64,000 nucleotides of DNA from positions 1 through 64,000 of the forward strand of contig NZ_JAJBQV010000010.1 of NCBI RefSeq assembly GCF_020539865.1. Direction: 5' to 3'. The stretch comes from Megasphaera elsdenii. GTDB taxonomy: Bacteria > Bacillota > Negativicutes > Veillonellales > Megasphaeraceae. A model generated the notes under the pieces. That model did not search any database. It was given only the letters and a program-made list of their open reading frames with translations, and was not told where the DNA came from. Made by a program: the position numbers and the translations under genes. The number at the start of each line of letters is the position of its first letter. Position 1 is the first letter of the stretch. Positions 34,440 to 41,411 of the stretch are shown in pieces.

Positions 34440-34634
34440 TCAGTAAAGTTCTTCGAGGGCTTCGTATTCCCGTTCCAGCCGGTTGAGAGTCTGGCAGATG
34501 CACTGGAACCGGAAACGGTTCTTGCAGGACCGCTGTTCGTTCTTCAGTTCCTTGATTTCTTCCATCCGTTTTTTCAGGATGTACCGCCCTGCTCCCTTCA
34601 GCATTTCATGGTAGTCTTTTTCAAATCTTGTCAT
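34440..34634 (-). CDS. small basic phage protein behind promoter copy R1
   Basis: 64 residues from the ATG at 34632–34634 (GCGAGGAAG upstream). MTRFEKDYHEMLKGAGRYILKKRMEEIKELKNEQ is a charged helix, with a C-terminal Cys pair (CICQTLNRLEREYEALEELY). No family recognised. Its own promoter (34696–34724) indicates it is a real early gene. Confidence 0.65.
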   Translation of the reverse strand: MTRFEKDYHEMLKGAGRYILKKRMEEIKELKNEQRSCKNRFRFQCICQTLNRLEREYEALEELY

Positions 34635-34695
34635 CGCAGCTTCCTCGCTTTCGTGTGCTTTTTCTTTGGTGCTTTCCCCCTTCGTCATGTATATA

Positions 34696-34724
34696 TATAT
34701 CACTCTAAAGGCACATAATAGCAA
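34696..34724 (-). promoter_or_regulatory. phage promoter copy R1
   Basis: Minus-strand TTGCTA (34719–34724), 17 bp, GATATA (34696–34701). The spacer (TTATGTGCCTTTAGAGT) and flanks are shared with copies R2–R4. Confidence 0.8.
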
Positions 34725-34799
34725 GCCATTTTTCGATTATTTATGTATTTTATTTCATAACAAGGAACAGGACCTTTCGGCCCCGTCTTCAGGTTTTCC

Positions 34800-35129
34800 T
34801 TATCGTGCGCTTTTCAGGACATCGACCAGCCATTCGGCACTCGGGTGAGTTTCCCCGGTCGCTTCTTCAAGAATCGGGAGATCATCCTCGATGTAATGAA
34901 GCCCTTTCCCCACTTTGATAAACCTGACATCTTCGTAGCCTTTTATATCTGTCCGGTAAACCCTTGCGGTGCGGCTTTCACCGTGATAGCTTTTGCCATC
35001 CCAGCCTCCAAAAGTGAAGGTCACCTTTTCCTTCGTGGCTTTGAAATGGGCTTCGAAATCAGCTCTTGTAATTGCTGTCTTGTATTCGTGGAGTTCGAAA
35101 TGGTTGCGGAGTGCGTAAATGTTTGTCAT
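34800..35129 (-). CDS. early phage protein behind promoter copy R2
   Basis: 109 residues from the ATG at 35127–35129 (GCGAGGAA upstream); the open frame extends into the conserved leader, which differs by small insertions between copies and so is not coding. Sequence MTNIYALRNHFELHEYKTAITRADFEAHFKATKEKVTF…GGWDGKSYHGESRTARVYRTDIKGYEDVRFIKV looks like a small beta-rich domain. Family not recognised. Confidence 0.7.
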   Translation of the reverse strand: MTNIYALRNHFELHEYKTAITRADFEAHFKATKEKVTFTFGGWDGKSYHGESRTARVYRTDIKGYEDVRFIKVGKGLHYIEDDLPILEEATGETHPSAEWLVDVLKSAR

Positions 35130-35187
35130 GGTAAATTCCTCGCTTTCATGTGCTTGTTCTTTGGGGCTTCCCCCTTCGTCATGTATA

Positions 35188-35216
35188 TATATCACTCTAA
35201 AGACACATAATAGCAA
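35188..35216 (-). promoter_or_regulatory. phage promoter copy R2
   Basis: Minus-strand TTGCTA (35211–35216), 17 bp, GATATA (35188–35193), same spacer as R1 except one base. Confidence 0.8.
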
Positions 35217-35289
35217 GTCATTTTTCGATTATTTATGCATTTTTCTACGAGAAAAGGGGCCTGCTATCGGCCCCTTATTGTTCGGAAGT

Positions 35290-35469
35290 TTACCGAAACT
35301 CAATGGTCAGCATCCTGCTTCCCATCCACCAGCTGCTTTCTTCATTTGGGTCTTCGAAAAAGACTTCTTTGGCTTCCCGTATCCGTTTGTCCATGTCTTC
35401 CTTTCCAAACATTTCGCAGGCTGCTTTTTTGCTGATTTTCTTTCCATCCAGTGTAATGATTGTTCTCAT
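35290..35469 (-). CDS. small early phage protein behind promoter copy R3
   Basis: 59 residues from the ATG at 35467–35469 (GCGAGGAA upstream). MRTIITLDGKKISKKAACEMFGKEDMDKRIREAKEVFFEDPNEESSWWMGSRMLTIEF; the first part looks like a short helix-turn-helix-type or DUF4406-adjacent small domain, but I do not recognise the family. Single-gene unit. Confidence 0.65.
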   Translation of the reverse strand: MRTIITLDGKKISKKAACEMFGKEDMDKRIREAKEVFFEDPNEESSWWMGSRMLTIEFR

Positions 35470-35532
35470 CGTTTTTTCCTCGCTTTCATGTGCTTTTTCT
35501 TTGGGGCTTGTCCCCTTTGTCATGTATATATA

Positions 35533-35561
35533 TATATCACTCTAAAGGCACATAATAGCAA
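35533..35561 (-). promoter_or_regulatory. phage promoter copy R3
   Basis: Minus-strand TTGCTA (35556–35561), 17 bp, GATATA (35533–35538); spacer identical to R1. Confidence 0.8.
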
Positions 35562-35585
35562 GTCATTTTTCGATTATTTATGCAT

Positions 35586-36197
35586 TTATTCGACTAATTC
35601 CCATTCATCGGCATTGGGTACCAGACCGAGGCTTCCGACCGTATCCCACTGCACATGGATGGTTCCGGCATCATCGACATACTGGACGGTGCCTTCGGTA
35701 CCTGCAGGTGGTGCCTGCACATCATCCATAAAGATCAGCCGTACCCGTGCGCCCTTCGTCCTTGCCCGGCTTTCCGTCAGCCCTTTCCGCAGGATGGCAA
35801 GGTCGAAACCGAACTTGCGGTAATCCCGTTCCATGTTCTGGTAATACCAATCGCCCGGTTCCCCAAATCTCCGCTCCTCATGCATGATATACACCAGACC
35901 GCGGATTGTGTTGCCGTCCGTTTCGACAGGGATTGTTTTCTTATAGTAGAACCGCGGGAATCCTTCATATGCATCAAGCCGCCGTTCATCTGCTGCCGAA
36001 ATGCGCCAGAGGACGACCGGCACGAAGGCATCCGCCTTTTTCTCGATAGTGGCGTAGCATCCGGTCAGGGAGCCTTTGAAAAGCAGTTCATACCCATTTA
36101 CCCGTCCTGTCCCCGCAAGGGTGGCATCGGGGCACCGCTGCGTCATCTGCGCTTCACTCATGTTGCTGCCGTAGGCAATGTAGATTTTTTTATTCAT
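35586..36197 (-). CDS. gamma-glutamylcyclotransferase-like (AIG2) protein fused to DUF4314
   Basis: 203 residues from the ATG at 36195–36197 (AAAGGA 9 bases upstream). Residues 1–120 are a GGCT/AIG2 fold: YGSNMSEAQM at the substrate loop and DAYEGFP with the catalytic glutamate. Residues about 145–203 are DUF4314 (GARVRLIFMDDVQAPPAGTEGTVQYVDDAGTIHVQWD). GGCT enzymes cyclise gamma-glutamyl amines to 5-oxoproline. It lies directly after an amidoligase gene (36274–37170) with no promoter between, so the pair likely act on the same isopeptide or gamma-glutamyl product. The fusion of the two domains is notable, as they are often separate. Confidence 0.85.
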   Translation of the reverse strand: MNKKIYIAYGSNMSEAQMTQRCPDATLAGTGRVNGYELLFKGSLTGCYATIEKKADAFVPVVLWRISAADERRLDAYEGFPRFYYKKTIPVETDGNTIRGLVYIMHEERRFGEPGDWYYQNMERDYRKFGFDLAILRKGLTESRARTKGARVRLIFMDDVQAPPAGTEGTVQYVDDAGTIHVQWDTVGSLGLVPNADEWELVE

Positions 36198-36273
36198 CGC
36201 TCTCATCCTTTCTGAAGGGAATGCCCTTCTACCACCCCAAGGGCAGCCGAAGCTGCCCGGAAGGCTATCTCCT

Positions 36274-37170
36274 TCAAGCGGCGGCATTGCGCCATGCGGA
36301 ATTGCCTGTGAGGTGTTTGAGGAAGTGGAGCCGGCAGGTCTTGAATTCGTCGCCGATAAGTCCCAGCCGGAGCATCCAGCACCGGAATGCGTATTTTTCA
36401 TTGTCCGTTTCGGTTTTCCGTGCCGAGGCTTTCTTCTGCGTGAGGGCCTGATGGGCGACCGCAAGGCAGAACTGGATGTAGGCCTTGATTTCGCCGGCGT
36501 GGAGAGTGCCGTTGAAAAGGCGGAACTCGACGGTCCCTTTGGTGAAAGTGGCATGCAGGTTCAGCCCATGGTAGCGGGTGCTGTTGTAGTGGTAGTTCCG
36601 TCCGTATGGCGCTTCCTGATACCAGAGGTCGGCGATGCCGTCCAGGGTGACCGGCTTTTTCCGGTTGAGATCCTTGAGGAATGTGGTGTTCGTCTTCCGG
36701 CAGTACCGGCTTTCCCGCGAGGGGTTAATCTGGAGGGCGCGGTAAATCATATCTTCCTTGCTCGCCATGATGTTCACCAGATTCCGCAGTGTCTTTGCCG
36801 TGAACCGTTCGGCTCCGACGTGGATGTGGATGCCGCAGGACTTGTTGGCAAAGGCCCCGGCCTTGCGGAGCGTCCGCACCAGTTCCTGCAGCTTCGGGAT
36901 GTCTTCGTAGGAAAGGATGGGGCTGACCACTTCCGTGCGGTAATGGTTGGAAGCGTCCATGATTTCGCCGTCCACCTTTTTCTGCGGGACCAGGCTGGAA
37001 TCGTTCATGGCTTTCCATTTCCGCCCCTGGTCATCCCTTGCGGTGTAGGTATCGTAGGCTCCGCCTTCGTGCCGGCTTTCCGTTCCAAAGAATCTGGCCA
37101 TAAGGCTGGCCGCCCGGTTTCTCGTAATCCCTGTCATTTCCATTTCGATTCCAAAGTGCAGTGTTTTCAT
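36274..37170 (-). CDS. amidoligase family protein (COOH-NH2 ligase fold)
   Basis: 298 residues, GAAAGGA upstream. Starts with FGIEMEMTG, the acidic metal/ATP-binding strand of Amidoligase_2 (glutamine-synthetase-like fold), and has NKSCGIHIHVGAERF near residue 110 and GTVEFRLFNGTLHAGEI near residue 220, all standard for the family. Such enzymes are predicted to form amide bonds between a carboxylate and an amine, on peptides or cell-wall-like substrates. The last ~50 residues (NEKYAFRCWMLRLGL…) match the C-terminus of the next gene upstream (37284–38108). Promoter copy R4 precedes it. Confidence 0.88.
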   Translation of the reverse strand: MKTLHFGIEMEMTGITRNRAASLMARFFGTESRHEGGAYDTYTARDDQGRKWKAMNDSSLVPQKKVDGEIMDASNHYRTEVVSPILSYEDIPKLQELVRTLRKAGAFANKSCGIHIHVGAERFTAKTLRNLVNIMASKEDMIYRALQINPSRESRYCRKTNTTFLKDLNRKKPVTLDGIADLWYQEAPYGRNYHYNSTRYHGLNLHATFTKGTVEFRLFNGTLHAGEIKAYIQFCLAVAHQALTQKKASARKTETDNEKYAFRCWMLRLGLIGDEFKTCRLHFLKHLTGNSAWRNAAA

Positions 37171-37218
37171 AATTATCTCTGTCCTTTCTATGTGTGCGTG
37201 TGTTCTTTCGGTACACTA

Positions 37219-37247
37219 TATATCACTCTAAAGGCACATAATAGCAA
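37219..37247 (-). promoter_or_regulatory. phage promoter copy R4
   Basis: Minus-strand TTGCTA (37242–37247), 17 bp, GATATA (37219–37224). The downstream leader differs from R1–R3 after the -10. Confidence 0.78.
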
Positions 37248-37283
37248 GTATTTTTGAGAATAATTATGAATTAAATTGAGGGT

Positions 37284-38108
37284 TTATGTGTTCTGGTTCC
37301 GGCGTTCCTTCTGCCGTTCGGCGTGGGCTTTGGCATCCGCTTCTGTGCGGAAAGCGCTCCATCCGTTCAGGCCTTTCAGCAGGGCCATGCGCGATTCGTG
37401 ACTGGCTTTAGTTCCCATGCCGATGCGCAGGAGCCACATCCGCAGATAGTATTTCTCATTCTCCGGTTTCCGAGTGACAGGATTGATTCGTTTCGCCTTT
37501 TTCGCTGCGCCAACCATGAAGGCTGTCAGTTCAATCAAAGCACGGTTCTTCACGGCGTTGTCTGTCGCGGCCAAACAGAATGTCACTGTTTCTGCAGCAA
37601 TCAGGAATCCTTTCCCTTCCTTGCTGTAGTTCTGGTAGACCGCAAAGAATGAAGTCCTGTCTGTCACAGGTTCCTCTTTCAGGTCTTCAATCAGCTTGTC
37701 CGGCACCTGGATATTTTCATGCCCCGCAGCCCGATTCAGAAGATATTGCTGGGCATGGAGCATGAAGACCAGGTTGCGCATCTGCGCCCCGTCCATGCCG
37801 TCAGCCGGAATCGTGATTTCCATCACATCCGGATTCGTTTCCTGTTCAGGTTCTTCGCCCTGCTGTGGTCGGGATTTCTGCGCCGCTTCCGGCTGCGGAA
37901 GGATGCCTTCCTGCTGGAGAAAACCAATCATGGCGGCTTCTGTCTTTCCATCGTCACATTCGATATCGCCGCTGCGAAGGATGCGGAAGCTCTGCCCTTC
38001 ATAGGCAAAGGTCGGCGCTCCAGCGTAATGAAGCTTTTCATTATGGTTGAAAGGAATCAGTTTTCTGGCCAGTTCCTTACGGTCGTTCAGATTCGTTTGG
38101 ATTGTTAT
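37284..38108 (-). CDS. early phage protein sharing its C-terminal domain with the amidoligase
   Basis: The reading frame runs from just after a TAG at 38112–38114. No ATG, GTG or TTG follows AAGGAGG (about 38119–38125) closely; ATA at 38106–38108, 10 bases from it, fits best and would give 274 residues (Ile/Met-Thr-Ile-Gln-Thr-Asn-Leu-Asn-Asp-Arg). The first usable ATG is much later (37931). Features: an N-terminal HYAGAPTFAYEGQSFRILRSGDIE strand region, a Gln/Glu-rich linker, and a C-terminal part NEKYYLRMWLLRIGM…LLKGLNGWSAFR that parallels the amidoligase end. Family otherwise unknown. Confidence 0.65.
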   Translation of the reverse strand: MTIQTNLNDRKELARKLIPFNHNEKLHYAGAPTFAYEGQSFRILRSGDIECDDGKTEAAMIGFLQQEGILPQPEAAQKSRPQQGEEPEQETNPDVMEITIPADGMDGAQMRNLVFMLHAQQYLLNRAAGHENIQVPDKLIEDLKEEPVTDRTSFFAVYQNYSKEGKGFLIAAETVTFCLAATDNAVKNRALIELTAFMVGAAKKAKRINPVTRKPENEKYYLRMWLLRIGMGTKASHESRMALLKGLNGWSAFRTEADAKAHAERQKERRNQNT

Positions 38109-38139
38109 GGTCTATGTACCTCCTTGTTTTGTTAGTACA

Positions 38140-38168
38140 TATATCACTCTGAACGCCAATAATAGCAA
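38140..38168 (-). promoter_or_regulatory. phage promoter copy R5 (diverged)
   Basis: Minus-strand TTGCTA (38163–38168), 17 bp, GATATA (38140–38145). The spacer is TTATTGGCGTTCAGAGT, diverged from the other four, but boxes and spacing are the same. Confidence 0.75.
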
Positions 38169-38169
38169 G

Positions 38170-39408
38170 TCATTTCTGCACTTTATTATAGGGAATTTTC
38201 TCATTTCCACGCAGTACAAACACACTTTCGCTTCCAAACTGTTCGATGTATCGCTTCACGATAACATCGACGAATTTTTCATCCAGTTCAATGCCATAGC
38301 AGATACGGTTCGTCTGCTGGCAGGCCACGAGGGTGGAGCCGGATCCGAGGAACGGGTCGAGGACAATGCAGTGACTCATGGATGAATTCTGGATGGGATA
38401 GGCCATCAGGGCCACCGGCTTCATGGTCGGGTGTTCCTTGCTGGCTTTCGGCCGGTCATATTCCCATATGGTCGTCTGCTTGCGGTCAGAATACCACTGG
38501 TGTTTCCCATTCAGTTTCCATCCGAACAGGCACGGCTCGTGCTGCCACTGGTACGGGCTGCGGCCCAGGACCAGTGCGTTTTTCTTCCAGATGCAACACC
38601 CGGACAGGTAAAAGCCGGCATCCTTGAAAGCCTTTCGGAAGTTCAGCCCCTGTGTATCGGCATGGAATACATAGATAGAGGCATCCGGTTCCATATTCTG
38701 TTCCATGTTTACAAAAGCACTGAACAGGAACTGGTAGAATTTATCATCCGGCATATTGTCGTTCTTGATTTTCCCGGCTGTTTCTTCCACGTTGACGTTG
38801 TACGGTGGGTCCGTCAGTACCAGGTTGGCCTTCTTCCCGTCCATCAGCCTTGCATAGGTTTCCGGCAGGGTGGCATCCCCACAGATGACGCGGTGTTCAC
38901 CGAGGATCCAGATATCGCCGCTTCTGGAAAAAGTCGGCTTTTCCAGCTCCCCGTCCACATCAAAGTCATCTTCCTTGACTTTCTTATTGTGGACTTTGGA
39001 AAAGAGCTGCTCCACTTCCGGGGCCTCGAAACCCGTCAAATCCACATTGAAATCGACACTCTGCAAATCCACGATAAGGTCAGCCAAGAGCTGTTCGTTC
39101 CAGGCACCCGTGATTTTATTGAGCGCGATGTTAAGGGCCTTGACCTTGTGTTCGTCCTCGATATGGACAACCACGCACTGGACATCTTCATACCCCAGGT
39201 CCTTCAGCACATTGAGCCGCTGGTGGCCGCCGATGACTGTCATGTCGTAGTTGACGATGATGGGTTCCACGTAGCCGAATTCCTTGATGGAGTTCTTGAT
39301 TTTTTCGTATTCCTTGTCGCCGGGCTTCAGCTGTTTCCTGGGATTGTAGGCCGCAGGTTTCAGCTGCCCGATGGGCAGGGTTTTCCATTCCATATCAGAT
39401 GTCTTCAT
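38170..39408 (-). CDS. ParB-like domain fused to DNA adenine/cytosine-N4 methyltransferase
   Basis: 412 residues from the ATG at 39406–39408 (AAAGGA upstream). The N-terminal ParB/Srx domain (IGQLKPAAYNPRK, then IVNYDMTVIGGHQRLNVLKDLGY) spans about 10–100. The methyltransferase has DPPYNV (motif IV) near residue 240 and VLDPFLGSGSTLVACQQTNR (motif I) near residue 365, i.e. the DPPY-first order of beta-class enzymes. It is a common phage gene in Firmicutes and probably protects phage DNA from host restriction. No matching nuclease beside it, so an orphan methylase. Confidence 0.92.
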   Translation of the reverse strand: MKTSDMEWKTLPIGQLKPAAYNPRKQLKPGDKEYEKIKNSIKEFGYVEPIIVNYDMTVIGGHQRLNVLKDLGYEDVQCVVVHIEDEHKVKALNIALNKITGAWNEQLLADLIVDLQSVDFNVDLTGFEAPEVEQLFSKVHNKKVKEDDFDVDGELEKPTFSRSGDIWILGEHRVICGDATLPETYARLMDGKKANLVLTDPPYNVNVEETAGKIKNDNMPDDKFYQFLFSAFVNMEQNMEPDASIYVFHADTQGLNFRKAFKDAGFYLSGCCIWKKNALVLGRSPYQWQHEPCLFGWKLNGKHQWYSDRKQTTIWEYDRPKASKEHPTMKPVALMAYPIQNSSMSHCIVLDPFLGSGSTLVACQQTNRICYGIELDEKFVDVIVKRYIEQFGSESVFVLRGNEKIPYNKVQK

Positions 39409-39583
39409 GTACCGTTTCCTTTCCGAATGCCGCAGCAACGGCAGCGCCGTACCCGTTTAGGTGATGCCAGCGGCAGTAATTCCGTACGCTGTCCCGTGAC
39501 AGCTTCGTTTCCCGGGCGATGGCTTTATAGCCTATCCCCTTTTTTCGCATCGTTTCTATCTGCCGACGCTGACAGTCATCCAT
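39395..39583 (-). CDS. small helix-turn-helix protein
   Basis: 62 residues from the ATG at 39581–39583 (GGAG 10 bases upstream). Resolvase/Sigma-like HTH: RRQIETMRKKGIGYKAIARETKLSRDSVRNYCRWH. It overlaps the methyltransferase start by 14 bp, so both are coupled. A DNA-binding role is likely; whether it regulates or helps packaging is unknown. It is common directly upstream of ParB–MTase genes in related phages. Confidence 0.72.
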   Translation of the reverse strand: MDDCQRRQIETMRKKGIGYKAIARETKLSRDSVRNYCRWHHLNGYGAAVAAAFGKETVHEDI

Positions 39584-39604
39584 AAAGCCGGCTCCTTTCC
39601 AACA

Positions 39605-39636
39605 ACAAAAAAGCTCCGGGCCGAAAGCCTGGAGCT
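39605..39636 (-). terminator. terminator upstream of the HTH–methyltransferase pair
   Basis: AGCTCC (39612–39617) pairs with GGAGCT (39631–39636), extended inward by GGC/GCC, with a T-run on the minus strand. It lies only 22 bp before the HTH gene start and ends transcription coming from the HNH side. Confidence 0.75.
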
Positions 39637-39792
39637 GCTCACTATTTGTTTCCAAATTTTTTCTTATATCCCCCCTATGGAATTTCGCGTTTTTTCACGT
39701 TTGAGGGGGCGGCGGTCATGGACGGAAGGGCTGCAGAGATTTGCATCCCCACCCATAAGACATTTATTATATTTCATAATCTTCTAGTCTTA

Positions 39793-39801
39793 TGATATAA
39801 T
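39793..39801 (+). promoter_or_regulatory. extended -10 promoter of the secreted moron
   Basis: TGATATAAT, a perfect extended -10, 48 bp before the start codon at 39850; no clear -35. The 39637–39792 stretch holds no gene; it includes an unexplained GC-rich segment at 39700–39740. Confidence 0.6.
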
Positions 39802-39849
39802 GCATATAAGTTATAAAATTCATGCTCATTTATAAAGGTCGTGTTTGTT

Positions 39850-40221
39850 ATGAAAAAAATTATCTTTTCTCTATTTCTTATTTTATCTTTAGCCTCCCCT
39901 TGTTTCGCCGTTAATTGGTATTGGATAGGTACGTCGTCAACAAATGAATATAATTACTACATAGACAACGATTCTGTTCAAAAGAACATGCAGTATGCTG
40001 TCGTATGGGTTAAAATCACTAACCCAGATGCTAGTTTTACTATGGATAAAATAGCGTTAAGCCACGATAATCGTACATATATCATTACCAATTCCTTTGA
40101 TTATAATTCAGACGGTAGTCTGATAAATTCCTATGATTTTAATTACAGAAGAGATCATTGGAATACAATAGCACCAGGGTCCATGATAGAATCCGTTTTT
40201 TATAGTGTGTGGAGCTATTAA
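39850..40221 (+). CDS. moron: small secreted protein, possibly adhesin-E-like
   Basis: 123 residues from the ATG at 39850 (AAAGG 11 bases upstream). A clear Sec signal peptide MKKIIFSLFLILSLASPCFA is followed by VNWYWIGTSSTNEYNYYIDNDSVQKN…YAVVWVKITNP, a short aromatic beta-strand protein. The Trp, YYID and VWVK spacing recalls surface-adhesin E proteins, but I cannot verify this. AT-rich, on the plus strand against the operon, with its own promoter: a moron. Its stop overlaps that of the convergent HNH gene. Confidence 0.75.
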   Translation: MKKIIFSLFLILSLASPCFAVNWYWIGTSSTNEYNYYIDNDSVQKNMQYAVVWVKITNPDASFTMDKIALSHDNRTYIITNSFDYNSDGSLINSYDFNYRRDHWNTIAPGSMIESVFYSVWSY

Positions 40222-40577
40222 TACTTATACTCGACATTCCGGTCTTTCGTCATCGTCTTATGGTCATGGCAGCTCTTACACAAAGGCTGCCAGTTCTTTT
40301 CGTCCCAGAACAAGTCCGGGTCGCCGCGGTGCGGCTTGATATGATCCACGACGGTTGCCGGGACGAGCCGTCCTTTCTCTTTGCATCGGACGCACCAGGG
40401 GTGACGTTTCAGAAAGAACTTCCTGGCTTTCTGCCACTCTCTCCCGTAGCCACGCAACACCGCGTTCTTCCGTTCGCCCTGGCACTGCTGTTCATGTTCG
40501 TCACAATATTTTCTCCCATACGGCACCAGCCTTGGGCATCCCGGATACTTGCACGGTGTCTGCGGTCTTCTTGGCAT
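40218..40577 (-). CDS. HNH endonuclease
   Basis: 119 residues from the ATG at 40575–40577 (GGAAG upstream). N-terminal CKYPGCPRLVPYGRKYCDEH is a zinc-ribbon-like motif. The HNH core is CVRCKEKGRLVPATVVDHIKPHRGDPDLFWDEKNWQPLCKSCHDHKT, with two CxxC metal pairs, catalytic DH and the closing H. HNH proteins next to terminases are often needed for cos cleavage in packaging; here it lies several genes upstream of terS. Confidence 0.92.
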   Translation of the reverse strand: MPRRPQTPCKYPGCPRLVPYGRKYCDEHEQQCQGERKNAVLRGYGREWQKARKFFLKRHPWCVRCKEKGRLVPATVVDHIKPHRGDPDLFWDEKNWQPLCKSCHDHKTMTKDRNVEYKY

Positions 40578-40606
40578 AAGGTGTTCTTCCTTCCTCTGCA
40601 TAAACC

Positions 40607-40615
40607 TGTTATACT
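40607..40615 (+). promoter_or_regulatory. extended -10 promoter of a predicted plus-strand RNA
   Basis: TGTTATACT (TATACT at 40610–40615), just upstream of the HNH start on the opposite strand; the -35 is poor. Transcription would begin near 40622. Confidence 0.5.
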
Positions 40616-40621
40616 AAAATC

Positions 40622-40850
40622 AGAAGAACGGTCTGACTTGCTAGTGAAAGGAGTACTCCCACGGCAAATCCCGCGTTTTTCAGGCAAAGGATATGTTGAC
40701 GGCGGGAGTGCCGAGGGCTGCTGCAGAAGATTCTGGTTCCTGAGATACCAGCATAGCCTTTACCGCCAAGAGAGAACCTGTCTATGGCCAGAATGCCGCC
40801 GCTGTTTTCAGCAGCTTGCGCTGGAGTTACTGATAGGTTCTTTCTTTTAT
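40622..40850 (+). ncRNA. predicted structured phage RNA
   Basis: About 230 nt between a plus-strand extended -10 and a plus-strand hairpin with T-run. Nested helices: GGCGG/CCGCC (40701–40705 with 40763–40767), a GAGGGCTG/CATAGCCTT pairing (40713–40720 with 40752–40760) and CTGGT/ACCAG (40733–40737 with 40747–40751). GCGGGA (40702–40707) can instead pair with TCCCGC (40669–40674), so two folds compete. The 3' hairpin GAACCTGTC/GATAGGTTC (40774–40782, 40832–40840) ends in TTTCTTTT. The minus strand also holds an open frame (GGILAIDRFSLGGKGYAGIS…), with no ribosome site; I judge it a by-product of the RNA. Confidence 0.5.
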
Positions 40851-40861
40851 TTTTCTGCATC

Positions 40862-40908
40862 AAAAAAGGACCGATGGTGTTCAAGCCTCGGTCCTTCATT
40901 CTTTTTTT
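40862..40908. terminator. bidirectional terminator below the ArpU-like gene
   Basis: AAGGACCGA (40866–40874) with TCGGTCCTT (40888–40896), T-runs on both strands. On the minus strand it ends the replication operon after the gene that stops at 40966. Confidence 0.85.
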
Positions 40909-40965
40909 GCTGATTATAGTATATCTTACAGAAGCCAGTGACATCAAGTGCTGCTTTAGTGACAT

Positions 40966-41382
40966 TCAGTGACATTCGCCAGAAATCTCGATGTGTTTCA
41001 GGGCTTCGTCATGCAGGCGGTACACCTGGCGGATATGAAGCCCGAGGGCATCGGCAATGGATGCCCAGTCTTTGAAGGCCAGGTAGCGGAGTTCCAGGAC
41101 GACCCGTTCCCGGGCATCCGGCACCCGGCTGATGGTCTTCATGATGTCTGCCTTGAGTTCGACCAGGCCATCGATGGCTTCATCCACTTCGTGTTCCATA
41201 TCCATCATCCGGGTGATGGTTTTTTCCAGACGGTGCGGGTCTGGCGTCCCGCTTGGCGGCACCGGGCTGATTGTCGATGACGCCTTGATGGCCAGCTGCC
41301 GCAAGGCAGATACTTGTTCCAGCTTGCTGTCTATCTGGATATTGATATTCCGTGCCTGTTCCAGGTACGCTTTTACTTCCAT
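40966..41382 (-). CDS. sigma-like/ArpU-type late regulator (DUF1492)
   Basis: 138 residues from the ATG at 41380–41382 (GGAG 11 bases upstream). The N-terminal half is a coiled coil; the C-terminal half is a sigma-region-4-like HTH: REVVLELRYLAFKDWASIADALGLHIRQVYRLHDEALKHI-type sequence. Proteins of this family turn on late phage genes. It is the last gene of the replication operon and is followed by a strong terminator, the usual place for a late activator. Confidence 0.82.
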   Translation of the reverse strand: MEVKAYLEQARNINIQIDSKLEQVSALRQLAIKASSTISPVPPSGTPDPHRLEKTITRMMDMEHEVDEAIDGLVELKADIMKTISRVPDARERVVLELRYLAFKDWASIADALGLHIRQVYRLHDEALKHIEISGECH

Positions 41383-41411
41383 ACGTTTTTCTTCTCCTTC
41401 TGTTTGCCGCT

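Noticed and set aside
34635..34724. N-terminal extensions reading MTKG-x-S-x-KEKAHESEE in the small early genes
   Set aside because: The leader repeats between genes but carries insertions that break its frame in copy R2; the ribosome site lies after it, so it is untranslated.
40609..40965. 118-codon minus-strand frame ending in a hydrophobic stretch, as a type I toxin-like gene
   Set aside because: It would cross the terminator at 40862–40908, lacks a ribosome site, and coincides with the plus-strand RNA helices. Kept only as a weak alternative.
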